DNA of 64,000 bases from Immundisolibacter cernigliae (lineage in GTDB: Bacteria > Pseudomonadota > Gammaproteobacteria > Immundisolibacterales > Immundisolibacteraceae). The notes beneath the pieces were generated by a model. That model worked only from the letters and a program-made list of their open reading frames with translations, had not been told where the DNA came from and made no database searches. Shown piece by piece: positions 8,920-19,771 of the stretch; position 1 is the first letter of the stretch; every line of letters starts with the position of its first letter. A program made the position numbers and the translations under genes. Location of the stretch: positions 1,860,001-1,924,000 of the forward strand of contig NZ_CP014671.1 in assembly GCF_001697225.1 (NCBI RefSeq), given 5' to 3'.

Positions 8920-8948
8920 GCGACAGCATTGTTTCAGTTCGGCGACAG
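8920..8948 (-). promoter_or_regulatory. Candidate tripartite Pho box upstream of phoB
   Basis: On the minus strand three half-sites occur at exact 11-base spacing: CTGTCGC-CGAA-CTGAAAC-AATG-CTGTCGC. Each keeps CTG at the start, and two match CTGTC. The array lies between phoB and the dienelactone hydrolase gene. A GATAAT -10 candidate lies 14 bases downstream (8900-8905). This would give positive autoregulation by PhoB. Confidence 0.72.
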
Positions 8949-8959
8949 GCCGTAACAAT

Positions 8960-9643
8960 TCAGCCCAGGTGCCGGCGCAGGAAATCCAGGCTGCGCTGCC
9001 AGGCCAGACTGGCTGCCGCCGCGTCGTAACTGGCGCGCTGGTCGCAGTTGAAGCCGTGATCGGCCGGGTAGACGTGCACTTCCGTTTCCGACAGCACGGC
9101 GGTGGCGGCGCGCAGCTTTTCCACGTCCGTCATCGGTATGAAATGGTCCTTCTCGCCGAAGTGAAACTGGATCGGGCAGCGGATGTTGCCGGCCTCGCCC
9201 AGGAAGTTGGCGATGCCGCCGCCGTAATAGGCCACCGCCGCGTCCGGCTTCAGGTTGGCCGCGCTGCGGTAGGCCAGCAGGCCGCCCATGCAGAAGCCGA
9301 GCACCGCCACCTTGCCGCCGTGGGCGCGAAGATCGGCGAGGCAGGCATCGATGTCGGCCAGCGCTCGGGGGTGGTCGAGCGCCTGCATCAGCTCGAAGCC
9401 GCGACCGAAGTCGGCCTGCTCGTAGCCCAGCTGCACGCCCGGCTCGCTGCGGTGGAACAGGTCCGGCGCCAGGGCGTTGAAGCCGGCCGCAGCCAGGCGG
9501 TCGCACACCGAACGGATGTGACTGTTGACGCCGAAAATCTCCTGGATGACGACCACGCTGCCGGCCGGCTTGCCGGCGGCGGTGGCCAGGTAAGCGGAAA
9601 ACTGGCCGTCGCTGGTTTTGAGGGTGACGTCTTTGCCGGGCAT
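8960..9643 (-). CDS. Dienelactone hydrolase family protein
   Basis: The 227-residue alpha/beta hydrolase has the family triad: nucleophile C118 in GFCMGG, an acid in FGEKDHF and a histidine in ADHGFN. E35 in IQEIFG is the glutamate that holds the cysteine in classical dienelactone hydrolase. Such enzymes hydrolyse dienelactone to maleylacetate in chloroaromatic degradation, but most genomic copies have unknown substrates. The ATG at 9643 has AGGAGA 7 bases upstream; the open frame continues upstream without support. The gene lies between pyrK-like and phoB without operon partners of related function, so its substrate cannot be inferred. Confidence 0.88.
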   Translation of the reverse strand: MPGKDVTLKTSDGQFSAYLATAAGKPAGSVVVIQEIFGVNSHIRSVCDRLAAAGFNALAPDLFHRSEPGVQLGYEQADFGRGFELMQALDHPRALADIDACLADLRAHGGKVAVLGFCMGGLLAYRSAANLKPDAAVAYYGGGIANFLGEAGNIRCPIQFHFGEKDHFIPMTDVEKLRAATAVLSETEVHVYPADHGFNCDQRASYDAAAASLAWQRSLDFLRRHLG

Positions 9644-9705
9644 GGTGTTTTCTCCTGAAGTGGGAAGTTGCTTGATGGCCCGGAGCCCGGGCGTATGTGA
9701 CGGGC

Positions 9706-10611
9706 TCAGGCGCTGGCGGTGAAAAGCTCGGGGTAAACCGCTGCAGCGTCGAACACCGGTCCGTCCACACAGACCCGCGCCATGGCCGATCCATCGGGCG
9801 TCGCCAGCTCGACCACGCAACCGGCGCAGCCGCCCACGCCGCAGGCCATATGCTCTTCCAGGCACAGCTGCGCCGGCAAGCGGTAACGGGCGGCCACCGC
9901 GGCGGCGGCGCGCAGCATGGGCGTCGGGCCGCAGGCGGCGATCTGGGTCTGCGCCAGCACATCCGCGCCAAGGGTCGCCAGATAGGCGTCGGCCAGCTGC
10001 GTGACGTGGCCCTCGTAGCAACCCGGAAAACCCTGTCCCGACGCCAGGCGACTCGGAATGCCCCAGTCCTCGGCCAGTGGCAGGGCGGCGATGATGCCCT
10101 GCGGCATGCCGTCCACCAGCATGGCCGACGGACGCGGCTGAAACGGAAACGCCACCTCCGAGCCCAGCAGCAGCAGCGGCTGCCAGGGCACCGGCTGGGG
10201 CGATCGCAGGGTCTGCGCCAGGAACAGCATCGGCGGCATGCCGACGCCACCGCCGATGGCGAGCACCCGCGGCCGGCCCGGGTCGGGACTGAACGGCTTG
10301 CCGATCGGCCCCAGCACACTGATCGCCTCACCACGCTGGCGTGTCACCAGCTGCCGGGTGCCGACGCCGACCGCCTTGTACAGCAGCTCGATCTGCCCGC
10401 TGTGCACGGTGGCACGCAGAATCGACAGCGGCCGGCGCATCGGCAGGTCCGGCCCGCAGCGCAGGTGCACGAACTGCCCCGGCCGGGCGCGCGCGGCGAT
10501 GCCCGGCGCCGTCAGGCGCAGCAGGTAATGGCCGCCCGGCAGCGCCTCGTTGGCGTCGACGATGGCGTCCTGCAGCAGGATGCTGCCCGGCGCGCCGGCC
10601 TCACCGGCCAT
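9706..10611 (-). CDS. Dihydroorotate dehydrogenase electron-transfer subunit (PyrK-like)
   Basis: The 301-residue flavoprotein has a ferredoxin-reductase layout: an FAD-binding barrel with RRPLSIL near residue 60, an NAD-binding fold beginning IGGGVGMPPML, and a C-terminal [2Fe-2S] cluster with cysteines in ACGVGGCAGC plus a later cysteine. PyrK passes electrons from dihydroorotate dehydrogenase 1B to NAD+. The start chosen (ATG at 10611) overlaps the pyrC' stop by 11 bases, placing it at the end of pyrR-pyrB-pyrC'. No pyrD is visible in the window, so the electron donor is not shown; a role in pyrimidine synthesis is inferred from operon position. Confidence 0.85.
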   Translation of the reverse strand: MAGEAGAPGSILLQDAIVDANEALPGGHYLLRLTAPGIAARARPGQFVHLRCGPDLPMRRPLSILRATVHSGQIELLYKAVGVGTRQLVTRQRGEAISVLGPIGKPFSPDPGRPRVLAIGGGVGMPPMLFLAQTLRSPQPVPWQPLLLLGSEVAFPFQPRPSAMLVDGMPQGIIAALPLAEDWGIPSRLASGQGFPGCYEGHVTQLADAYLATLGADVLAQTQIAACGPTPMLRAAAAVAARYRLPAQLCLEEHMACGVGGCAGCVVELATPDGSAMARVCVDGPVFDAAAVYPELFTASA

Positions 10612-11879
10612 CGGCGGGTTCCGACAAACGATAGACGACCTGCCCGCCAAGCAGCGTCAGCAGCACCCGGCCGCGCAGCGTTCGGCCCCACACCGGCGTG
10701 CAGTGCGCGGCGCTGTGCCAGGTCGTGGCATCCACCGTCCAGGCGCGGTCCGGGTCGACCACGCACAGGTCGGCCAGGGCCCCGACCGCCAGTCGACCGC
10801 CGTCGCCGAGCACCGCCGCCGGTCCGCTGGTGACGGCCGCCAAGGCCCGCTGCAGGGGCAAGCCGCCGTCCTGAGCGAGTGCCAGGACCAGCGGCAGCAA
10901 GGCCTCGAAGCCGGCCACGCCGGCCGCGCAGCGGGCGAACGGCTGGCGCTTGGCCTCGCCGTCGAACGGCCGGTGGTCGGAGCAGACGGCATCCAGCGTG
11001 CCGTCGGCCAGCGCCTCGCGCAGCGCCGCCCGGTCGCCGGCCTCGCGCAGCGGCGGGCGCAGGTGAAAGGCCGGGTCGTAGGCACCGATGTCCATATCCG
11101 TGTGGTGCAGGTTCCAGATCGGCGTGTCGGCCGTCACCGGCAGGCCGGCACTTTTGGCGGCCCGCAGCAGCGCAACGCCGGCCGCGCTCGACAGGCCGTG
11201 CAGATGGATGCGCGTGTCGCAGGTGGTGGCCAGCGCCAGGGCCAGCGACAGCGCCGCCACCTCGGCGGCCACCGGAATGCCGGTCAGGCCAAGCTGCGCG
11301 CTGACCGCGCCCTCGTGCATGCAGCCGCCGGCGGCAAGCTGCGCGTCCTCGGCGTCGACCACCACCGTCAGATCGTGCCCGCGCGCATATTCGAAAGCCC
11401 GGCGCAGCACGCGTGCGCCGATAGCCTGGCCACCCTGGCCGACCAGCCGGCAGCCGGCGCGCCGCAGCAGGCCAAGCTCGGCCAGTTGCTCGCCGCAAAG
11501 GCCCGCCGTCAGCGCGCCGATCGGCGCCAGGCGCAGCAGGCCGAGCGCCCGCGCGCCGTCGCGCAGGCGGCCGATGACGGCCGGGCTGTCCAGGCCCGCA
11601 TCCACGCGCGGCGCAACGGCAAGCTGGGTGATGCCGCCGGCCGCCGCGGCCAGCAGCTCGCCGCGCGAGAGCGCGTCCGGGCTGCCGACCTGGCCGGACA
11701 GGTCCACCAGCCCGGGCAGCACCCAATGCCCGGAGACGTCGATGATCTGCCCGCGCGCGCTGTCCGGCGCCGCGCCAAGGCCGATGATGCGCCCGCCCTC
11801 GATGTGCACGTCCAGCTGCGCGTCGGTGCCGCTGGCCGGGTCGATCAGCCGCCCGCCGCGCAAGGTCAGGCGCGTGATC

Positions 11880-11887
<8 letters not shown>
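10601..11887 (-). CDS. pyrC': Dihydroorotase-like protein PyrC', probably catalytically inactive
   Basis: This 428-residue amidohydrolase has the dihydroorotase fold but has lost zinc ligands. The D-x-H-x-H motif reads DLSGQ (S64 and Q66 replace the histidines), and the HAED-type ligand reads DAED. Such PyrC' (PyrX) proteins, known from Pseudomonas and relatives, are structural partners needed for assembly and activity of aspartate carbamoyltransferase and are not dihydroorotases themselves. The start overlaps the pyrB stop by 8 bases, consistent with tight co-expression. A functional dihydroorotase must then be encoded elsewhere. Automatic annotation as an active dihydroorotase would be misleading. 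Confidence 0.9.
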
Positions 11888-13354
<1,467 letters not shown>

Positions 13355-13371
<17 letters not shown>

Positions 13372-13768
13372 GCCAGGTCTCCACGATGATGGCGGCGGCC
13401 ATGGCGTCGCGTTCGCGGCGCACCGCCTCGTGCCGCCGGCCATCAGCCAGCAGGCGCGCCTCGGCCTCGTGCGAGGACAGGCGCTCGTCGATCAGGGCCA
13501 CCGGGGTGCCCGTGCGTTTGCCGAGCGCCGCCGCAAACTGTCGCGCGGCCAGGCTGACCGGCGTATCCGTACCATCGGCCGCCAGCGGCAGGCCAACCAC
13601 CAGTTGCGTCGGTCGCCAGTGGTCGAGCAGGGCATCGACATCGGCCCAGCCGGCGGCCTGCGGATTGGGCAGCGTGGCCAGCGGCGTAGCGGTGCCGGTC
13701 AGCGCCTGGCCGGTGGCCACGCCGATGCGCTTGTGGCCGTAGTCGAAGCCCAGCACGAGGCCGCTCAC
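13355..13768 (-). CDS. ruvX: Holliday junction resolvase-like RuvX/YqgF
   Basis: The 137-residue protein has the RNase H-like fold of YqgF: the first acidic strand is GFDYGHKRIGVA (D9), the central strand is VVGLPL, and a later acidic site is DERLSSHEA. The family acts in 16S rRNA 5'-end processing and is also called a putative Holliday junction resolvase. The start is a GTG at 13768 overlapping the yqgE stop (GTGA). The yqgE-ruvX pair upstream of pyr genes is a common gammaproteobacterial arrangement. Confidence 0.94.
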
Positions 13769-14328
13769 GCGTGCCCGGCGCGGCCGGCGAGCAAGGCCAG
13801 ATCGACGCCGATCGAAGCCGCCGCGGCCCGCCAGCGTTGGTCGGCGGGCAAGTCGAACAGCATTTCGGCGCTTCCGGGAGCCGTCAGCCAGGCGTTGTCG
13901 GCCAGTTCCTGTTCGAGCTGCCCGGCGCCCCAGCCGGCATAGCCCAGGCAGACCAGGAAATCGTCAGGGCCGACGCCGCGGGCGATGCTCGCCAGCAGGT
14001 CCATGGAGCCGGTCAGGCCGATCTGGTCGGTCACCGGCAGGGTGGAGTCCCAGCGCCCGAGCGGACGGTGCAGGATCAGGCAGGCGTTTTGCTGCACCGG
14101 GCCACCGCCGTACACCGGCTGACCGGCAATGGCATCGGTGGCCGGTTTCAGGCCAACCTGCTCCAGCAGGTCGCCGAGCGTCACGTCGAGCGGCCGGTTG
14201 ACGATCACACCCAGCGCGCCCTGCTCGCCGTGTTCACAGACATAGCTCACCGTCTGACGAAAATTGTCGTCCGCCAGCGCCGGCATGGCGATCAGCAGGT
14301 GGTGGCTCAGATCGAGGGTTTCGGCCAT
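13765..14328 (-). CDS. yqgE: YqgE/AlgH family protein
   Basis: The 187-residue protein matches the UPF0301 family (YqgE, AlgH). Conserved blocks are visible at LLIAMPALADDNFRQTV, GVIVNRPL, GGPVQQ and CLGYAGWGAGQLEQEL. Its biochemical function is not established; AlgH has been linked to alginate regulation in Pseudomonas. It is the first gene of the yqgE-ruvX-pyrR-pyrB-pyrC'-pyrK-like string. An extended -10 element ends only 6 bases before the ATG, so the transcript may be leaderless. Confidence 0.94.
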   Translation of the reverse strand: MAETLDLSHHLLIAMPALADDNFRQTVSYVCEHGEQGALGVIVNRPLDVTLGDLLEQVGLKPATDAIAGQPVYGGGPVQQNACLILHRPLGRWDSTLPVTDQIGLTGSMDLLASIARGVGPDDFLVCLGYAGWGAGQLEQELADNAWLTAPGSAEMLFDLPADQRWRAAAASIGVDLALLAGRAGHA

Positions 14329-14334
14329 GGCCGC

Positions 14335-14343
14335 ATTCTAGCA
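14335..14343 (-). promoter_or_regulatory. Extended -10 promoter directly before yqgE
   Basis: On the minus strand this reads TGC-TAGAAT, an extended -10 element. Only 6 bases separate it from the yqgE ATG, so transcription would start at or next to the A of the start codon. No clear -35 is seen. The same TGCTAGA(A/C)T word occurs before the aminotransferase gene (23079-23087) and before lptF (42633-42641). The rest of the 168-base tonB-yqgE gap holds an imperfect hairpin near 14409-14444 (ATGGGGCG/CGCCCCAT). Confidence 0.6.
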
Positions 14344-14496
14344 GGGGGGGTCGGTCGCGCCTGATTGCAAAAGGCAGAGTGGGTGGTGGTGCCTGGAGCC
14401 CGGCCATATGGGGCGATGTCTTTCATCACGCCCCATCGCCCGTCCACAGCGCCATACAGCGCCCCATACCACCACCTGGGCCGGTTGCCTGTGCGA

Positions 14497-15380
14497 TCAC
14501 TCGCCCGCCAGGGCACGCCCATCCAGAAATTGCCAGGTACGAGTGATGACCAGCATGTCCGCCTCGGCGCGGATGTCCGGCGGAAAGGGCGCATACGGCG
14601 CCGCCCAGCGCACGATGTCCTGCGCTGCCCGATCGAGGACCGGGTGCCCGGAACTGCGGCGCAGGGTGGTGTCGACCAGGCTGCCGTCGGGACTGATGCG
14701 CACCGTCAGCAGCAGGCTGCCGGACAGTCCCTCGTTGCGCGCCTCGGCCGGGTAGTTGAGCTTGCCGACCGCCTCCACCTTGCGCCGCCAGGCCTCCATG
14801 TAGGCGGCGTATTTGTATTCACGCGTGCGGGCGGTGATGAACTTCTCGCGGGGAATCTTGGCGTAGGCGCGCTGCTGACGGTCCAACCGGGCCTCCAGCT
14901 GGGCATAGCGACGGGCGCCGCTGAGGAGTTCATCGGCGCTGGGCGGCTGCGCCACCGGTCCCGGCTGCGGCGCGGTCGCCACCTGCGCAGGCTTCGGTTT
15001 GGCGCTCGTCAGCAGCTGGCGCTGGACCGGCGCCGGCGCCGCCACGGCCGGCGTCGGTTTCGGCGATGGCGCAACCGCTGCCGGTGCCGGCCGGCCGGGG
15101 GCTACGCTGGTCGGCAGGCGCGGCTTGGACTGGTTGCCGCCGCCGTCCTGGCTGACTTCGGCCAGGTAATCGGCCGTCTTGGGGGGGTGGCGGACGGCGG
15201 ACGCTGCACAAGCGTGATTTCCAGCCGCGGCGCGGCGGCCGGTGCCGGCGCCTTGGGCGGCGTGATGTGCAATCCGAGCGCCAGCGCCAGATGCACCGCC
15301 AGCGCGTACAGCACGGTCAGCGCCAGCCGGCTGCCGGCCAGCGTCGATGGCGCAGGTGGCAGAACGGGCGCGTAGCTCAT
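14497..15380 (-). pseudogene. tonB: Energy transducer TonB, frameshifted in the proline-rich linker
   Basis: Two frames form one TonB. The N-terminal part starts MSYAPVLPPA at 15380 and has a membrane anchor (about residues 17-38, LTVLYALAVHLALALGL). The frame breaks at a run of seven G on the plus strand (15181-15187); one more base would give a proline-rich linker continuing KTADYLAEVSQDGGG. The second frame then carries the Pro/Ala linker and the C-terminal TonB domain (LNYPAEARNEGLSGSLLLTV). The restored protein would be 294 residues. TonB couples inner-membrane proton force to outer-membrane receptors. As with pyrR, a homopolymer error is possible. Confidence 0.85.
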
Positions 15381-15393
15381 GCCACGGCGGCGG

Positions 15394-16350
15394 TCAGCGC
15401 CCGGCCAGGCGGCTCTCGATGGCGTCGAACACCTGGCCGGCGATGTTCAGGCCGTAGATGGCATCCAGCTCCCGCGCGCAGGTGGGGCTGGTGACGTTGA
15501 TCTCGGTCAGATACTCGCCGATCACGTCCAGGCCCACGAACAGCAGGCCCTTCTCGCGCAGCGTCGGCCCGACCTGGGCGGCGATCCAGCGGTCGCGCTC
15601 GGTCAGTTCGCGACCCTCGCCGCGACCGCCGGCGGCCAGGTTGCCGCGCGTCTCGCCGGCCGCCGGAATGCGCGCCAGGGCGTGCGATACCGGCTGCCCA
15701 TCCACCATCAGGATGCGCTTGTCGCCGTGCACGATGTCCGGGATGTAGCGCTGGGCCATGATCGGCCGGGCCTGGTAGCGGGTCAGGGTTTCGATGACGA
15801 CGCCCAGGTTCGGGTCGCCCTCGCGCAGGCGAAACACCGACGCGCCGCCCATCATGTCGAGCGGCTTCAGGATCACGTCGCCGTGCTCGTCGAGGAACGC
15901 CCGGATGTGCCGCTCCGAGCTGGTGACCAGCGTCGGCGGCGTGCACTGGCCGAACCAGGCCGTGTAGAGCTTTTCGTTGACCTCGCGTAGCGCCTGCGGG
16001 CGGTTGACCACCAGCACGCCGGCGTGCTCGGCGCGTTCGAGCAGATACGTGGTGTACAGGTACTCCTGATCGACCGGCGGGTCCTTGCGCATCAGGATCA
16101 CGTCCAGCTCCGCCAACGGGCCGTACACCTCGCCGCGAAAGGCGAACCAGTGCTTCGGATCGTCGAACACCTCGACCAGCTTGCGGTTGGCCAGCACCTG
16201 CCCGTCGCGCATCAGCAGATCCGACTGCTCCATGTAGTGGATTTCGCAGCCGCGCCGCTGCGCCTCCAGCATCAGCGCCAGCGTGGTGTCCTTCTTCGGC
16301 TTGATGTGGTCGATGGGGTCCATGATGACCCCGACCCGGTACTCAGCCAT
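15394..16350 (-). CDS. gshB: Glutathione synthase
   Basis: GshB joins gamma-glutamylcysteine and glycine using ATP. The 318-residue protein, from MAEYRVGVIMDPI, matches the family length (E. coli 316). It has the N-terminal GSH-synthase segment, then the ATP-grasp core with DVILKPLDMMGGASVFR and the metal-binding end with EINVTSPT. The ATG at 16350 overlaps the upstream gshA stop by 8 bases, supporting this start over a longer one at 16410. Product and precursor enzyme are thus co-expressed. Confidence 0.96.
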   Translation of the reverse strand: MAEYRVGVIMDPIDHIKPKKDTTLALMLEAQRRGCEIHYMEQSDLLMRDGQVLANRKLVEVFDDPKHWFAFRGEVYGPLAELDVILMRKDPPVDQEYLYTTYLLERAEHAGVLVVNRPQALREVNEKLYTAWFGQCTPPTLVTSSERHIRAFLDEHGDVILKPLDMMGGASVFRLREGDPNLGVVIETLTRYQARPIMAQRYIPDIVHGDKRILMVDGQPVSHALARIPAAGETRGNLAAGGRGEGRELTERDRWIAAQVGPTLREKGLLFVGLDVIGEYLTEINVTSPTCARELDAIYGLNIAGQVFDAIESRLAGR

Positions 16351-17644
16351 GGGCGGCCATCTCCCGCGCCGCCGCCAGCAGCGCCAGGCGCGCCACCACG
16401 CCGTAGGCATAGAAGCGGTTCGGTGCGGCGTCCGGCGCCTGGCCGCAGTCCGGCGTGTTGCAGGGTTCCACGAAGGCCAGCGGCTCGAAGTGCATGCCCG
16501 GCGCGTTCAGATTCTCGTCCGCGCCGCGCCCGGTGTGCACCCGGTAGAAGCCGCCCACCACATGCTGGTCGATCATGTACACCACCGGCTCGGCCACGGC
16601 CGGCGGATCGCCCACGGTCTCGAAGGTATAAACACCCTCCTGCATGATGACCTGGCGCACCGCCTGGCCCTCCTTGCTGGCCGCCATGCGCTTGCGCTCC
16701 TTGCGGTTCAGGTCGCGCACGTCATCCACGCTGCGGGCGGTCATCACGCCCATGCCGTAGCTGCCGGCGTCGGCCTTGATGATCACGAACGGCTCGCGGT
16801 CGATGCCGTACTCGTCGTACTTCCTGCGGATCGAGGTCAGCAGCACGTCCAGGTTGCCGGCCAGGCAGTCCTCGCCGGTGCCGGCCATGAAGTCGACCTC
16901 ACCGCACTGGCGGAAATACGGGTCGATGAACCACGGGTCAAGGTCGATCCGGGCCCCGAACTCGCGCGCCACGTCGTGGTAGTGACGGAAATGCTCGGAC
17001 TTGCGCCGCTGCGTCCAGCCGAGCGCCATCGGCGGCACCACCGGCTGGCTGATGCCTTCCAGGATGGCCGGCCGGCCGCCGGAAAGATCATTGTTCAGCA
17101 GCACGAAACAGGGATTGAAGCCGGCCACGCCAACCCGGTCGCCCTGGCGCTCGATCGGCTCCAGGCGCAAGCGGGCGCCCGACGGCAGGCTCACGGTCTG
17201 CGGTTCGGCGAGATCCGGCAGCAGCGAGCCGATGCGCACCTCATAGCCGGCGCTCTCCAGGATGCGCCGCAGCACGGCGACGTTTTCCAGATAAAACAGG
17301 TTGCGGGTGTGGCTTTCCGGCACCAGCAGCACGCCGCAGGAGCGCGGGCAGACGCGCTCGATGGCGGTCTGCATGGCCTGCACGCACAGCGGCAGGAAGC
17401 GCTCGCCAAGATTGTTGAAGCCGGCCGGGAACAGGTTGGTATCCACCGGCGCCAGCTTGAAGCCGGCGTTTCGCAGGTCCACCGAGCAGTAAATGGGCGC
17501 CGGCGTGGCGCGAAACTGCTCGCGAAACCAGGCCTCGATGGCGACCTGCGCCTGCAGCAACTGCGTCTCGAGGCGCAGCAACGGCCCGGTCAGGGCGGTG
17601 GTCAGGTGCGGCACCGTCGACAGGGCGGGCGAGGCATTGTTCAT
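16343..17644 (-). CDS. gshA: Glutamate--cysteine ligase (proteobacterial GshA type)
   Basis: This enzyme makes gamma-glutamylcysteine, the first step of glutathione synthesis. The 433-residue sequence fits the Acidithiobacillus-type GshA family, distinct from E. coli GshA. Family-like segments include YCSVDLRNAGFKLAPVD near residue 52, LNNDLSGG, the acidic run DPWFIDPYFRQCGEVDFM and KADAGSYGMGV. It lies directly upstream of gshB with an 8-base overlap, which strongly supports the role. Upstream of the ATG is a 150-base gap containing REP copy B. Confidence 0.93.
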   Translation of the reverse strand: MNNASPALSTVPHLTTALTGPLLRLETQLLQAQVAIEAWFREQFRATPAPIYCSVDLRNAGFKLAPVDTNLFPAGFNNLGERFLPLCVQAMQTAIERVCPRSCGVLLVPESHTRNLFYLENVAVLRRILESAGYEVRIGSLLPDLAEPQTVSLPSGARLRLEPIERQGDRVGVAGFNPCFVLLNNDLSGGRPAILEGISQPVVPPMALGWTQRRKSEHFRHYHDVAREFGARIDLDPWFIDPYFRQCGEVDFMAGTGEDCLAGNLDVLLTSIRRKYDEYGIDREPFVIIKADAGSYGMGVMTARSVDDVRDLNRKERKRMAASKEGQAVRQVIMQEGVYTFETVGDPPAVAEPVVYMIDQHVVGGFYRVHTGRGADENLNAPGMHFEPLAFVEPCNTPDCGQAPDAAPNRFYAYGVVARLALLAAAREMAAHG

Positions 17645-17717
17645 GGCGTCACTTCAGATCGCGTAGCGGCCCGGTATTGAAGCACAGGCCGTGAGTCAGC
17701 CTCGCGGCCGAGGCGGG

Positions 17718-17782
17718 CGTGGGAGCGGCGCCCTCGCCGCGAACATTCCGGCCGCTCGTTCGGCCCGAGGGCGGGCCTCCCA
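17718..17782. repeat. REP-like element, copy B
   Basis: This 65-bp element lies between the kup end and the gshA start. It is the same two-unit element as 641-705 in the opposite orientation, also with a 15-base spacer, and has perfect outer ends GTGGGAG/CTCCCAC. Its reverse complement starts GTGGGAGGCCCGCCCTCGG. The conserved 25-base units with an unconserved spacer show that the structure, not the spacer, is maintained. Confidence 0.8.
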
Positions 17783-17797
17783 CGACCGCCTGCCGTG

Positions 17798-19726
17798 TCA
17801 GGCGCGGTCCGCGTCGCGCGCCCGCACCGGCACCGCGGCTTCCACCCACAGGCCGATTTCCACCGCCTGGCGCGGCGGGATGCGGTAGAAATCGGTGGCC
17901 CGCAGCGCGTTCCTGAACATGAACACATACAGCCGTTCGCGCACCCGGTCGAACCAGGGCATGTCGGGCGGCACGATCAGCGTCTCGCGGCCGATGAAAT
18001 ACGTCATGTCGGTCGGGTCCACCGGCAGGCCGTGGGCCGAGGCCGCCTCCATCGCGCGGGGCAAATCCGGGCTCTCGGCAAAGCCATAGCGCACGAACAG
18101 CCTGTAGAAGCCCTGCTCCAGCGGCTCCACCACGAGGCGCTCGTCGGGCGGCACACGCGGCGTGTCGCGGTTCTCCACCGTCAGCAGGATCACCCGCTCA
18201 TGCAGCGCGTGGGCATGGCGCAGGTGGTGCTGCAATGCCGGCGGCGCGCCCAGTTTGGGCGCGGTCATGAACACCGCCGTGCCGGGCACGCGGGCCACCC
18301 GCTCGCGCGCCAGGCGCGAGAACAGCGTCGGCAGCGGCATGGTCTCGGTGCGCAGCATGCCGATCAGGTTGCCGCGGCCCCAGTTCCAGGTGCTCATCAT
18401 GCCGTACAGCACGGCGGCGGCCGCCAGCACCATCCAGCCGCCGGCCGGCACGCGCAGCATGTTGGCGCTGAAGAAGGACACATCCACGATCAGGAACAGA
18501 CCGGTCCACAACGCCGCAAACAACAGCGGCAGACGCCAGCGCCAGCGCATGGCCAGGAACAGCATGCCGGTGGTGATGATCATGGTGGTGCTGATGGCAA
18601 CGCCGTAGGCATTGGCCAGCGCCGCCGAGGAACCGGCCGCCAGCACCACCGCCACTGTGATCAGCATCAGCAGGGTGTTGAGCGCCGGCACGTAGATCTG
18701 CCCGCCGGTCACGGCCGAGGTCTGAACGACCTTGACGCGCGGGATGACGCCCATCTGTATCGCCTGACGCGTCAGCGAGAAGGCGCCCGAGATCACTGCC
18801 TGCGAGGCAATCACCGTCGCCACCGTGGCCAGCGCGATCAGCGGGTACAGCGCCCAGTCCGGCGCCAGCTCGAAGAAGGGCTGTGTGACCGGCACCGGCG
18901 AGCTCAGGATCAGCGCGCCCTGCCCGAAGTAGCACAGCAGCAGCGCCGGGAATACCAGCCCGAACCAGGCGTACTGGATCGGCTTGCGGCCGAAGTGACC
19001 AAGGTCTGCGTACAGCGCCTCGGCGCCGGTCACCACCAGGAACACCGAGCCCAGGATGCGCACGGCGGCCCAGCCCTCGTGGTACAGGAAAGCCGCGCCG
19101 TAGGCCGGGTTGATCGCAGCCAGCACGCCCGGGTGGCGCACGATCTGCACCGTGCCGAGCACCGCCATGACCACGAACCAGACGGCCGTGATCGGCCCGA
19201 ACCATACCCCGATGCGCGCCGTGCCGCCGCGCTGGATGCGAAACAGCGCCAGCAGGATGCCGACCGTGATCGGCAGCACCAGCGGTGCCAGCTGCGGCGC
19301 CGCGACTTCCAGGCCCTCGACGGCGCTCAGCACCGAGATGGCCGGCGTCAGCACGCCGTCGCACAGCACCAGCGCCGCGCCCAGCACGGCCATTTTCTGC
19401 AGCAGCGGCCCCAGCCAGGCGCCGCCACGATGCCGCGACGGACGCAGCAGGGCCAGCAGCGCCAGGATGCCGCCCTCGCCGCGGTTGTCGGCGCGCAGCA
19501 CGACCATCTGGTACTCGATCGAGATCAGGATGGTCAGGGTCCAGAAGATCAGCGACAGCACGCCCAGCACGTTGTCGTGCGTGGCCGCGACGCCGTGCGC
19601 CAGGCACTCGCGCAGGGCGTAGATCGGGCTGGTGCCGATATCGCCATAGACCACGCCCAGCGCGCCCAGGCCGAGCAGGCCCATGCGGCGCAGGCGGGGC
19701 TGCCCGGAAACCACCGGCGGGTTCAC
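17798..19726 (-). CDS. kup: Low-affinity potassium uptake protein Kup
   Basis: Kup is an inner-membrane K+/H+ symporter. The 642-residue protein has about 12 hydrophobic segments between residues 15 and 445, starting with the family hallmark GVVYGDIGTSPIYALRE, followed by a soluble C-terminal domain of about 180 residues. CDGVLTPAISVLSA and GGIPALNT-like loops (GGQIYVPALN) are family motifs. The start is GTG at 19726. Length is close to E. coli Kup (622). It appears monocistronic, between msrA and the REP element upstream of gshA. Confidence 0.95.
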   Translation of the reverse strand: MNPPVVSGQPRLRRMGLLGLGALGVVYGDIGTSPIYALRECLAHGVAATHDNVLGVLSLIFWTLTILISIEYQMVVLRADNRGEGGILALLALLRPSRHRGGAWLGPLLQKMAVLGAALVLCDGVLTPAISVLSAVEGLEVAAPQLAPLVLPITVGILLALFRIQRGGTARIGVWFGPITAVWFVVMAVLGTVQIVRHPGVLAAINPAYGAAFLYHEGWAAVRILGSVFLVVTGAEALYADLGHFGRKPIQYAWFGLVFPALLLCYFGQGALILSSPVPVTQPFFELAPDWALYPLIALATVATVIASQAVISGAFSLTRQAIQMGVIPRVKVVQTSAVTGGQIYVPALNTLLMLITVAVVLAAGSSAALANAYGVAISTTMIITTGMLFLAMRWRWRLPLLFAALWTGLFLIVDVSFFSANMLRVPAGGWMVLAAAAVLYGMMSTWNWGRGNLIGMLRTETMPLPTLFSRLARERVARVPGTAVFMTAPKLGAPPALQHHLRHAHALHERVILLTVENRDTPRVPPDERLVVEPLEQGFYRLFVRYGFAESPDLPRAMEAASAHGLPVDPTDMTYFIGRETLIVPPDMPWFDRVRERLYVFMFRNALRATDFYRIPPRQAVEIGLWVEAAVPVRARDADRA

Positions 19727-19771
19727 GCGGTCAGGCCCGCCGAAGGCGCGTTGCCGGGTGCCGGGCGATCA

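Noticed and set aside
14409-14444. Terminator between tonB and yqgE
   Set aside because: The hairpin is imperfect and has no T-run in the transcription direction; left as a note only.
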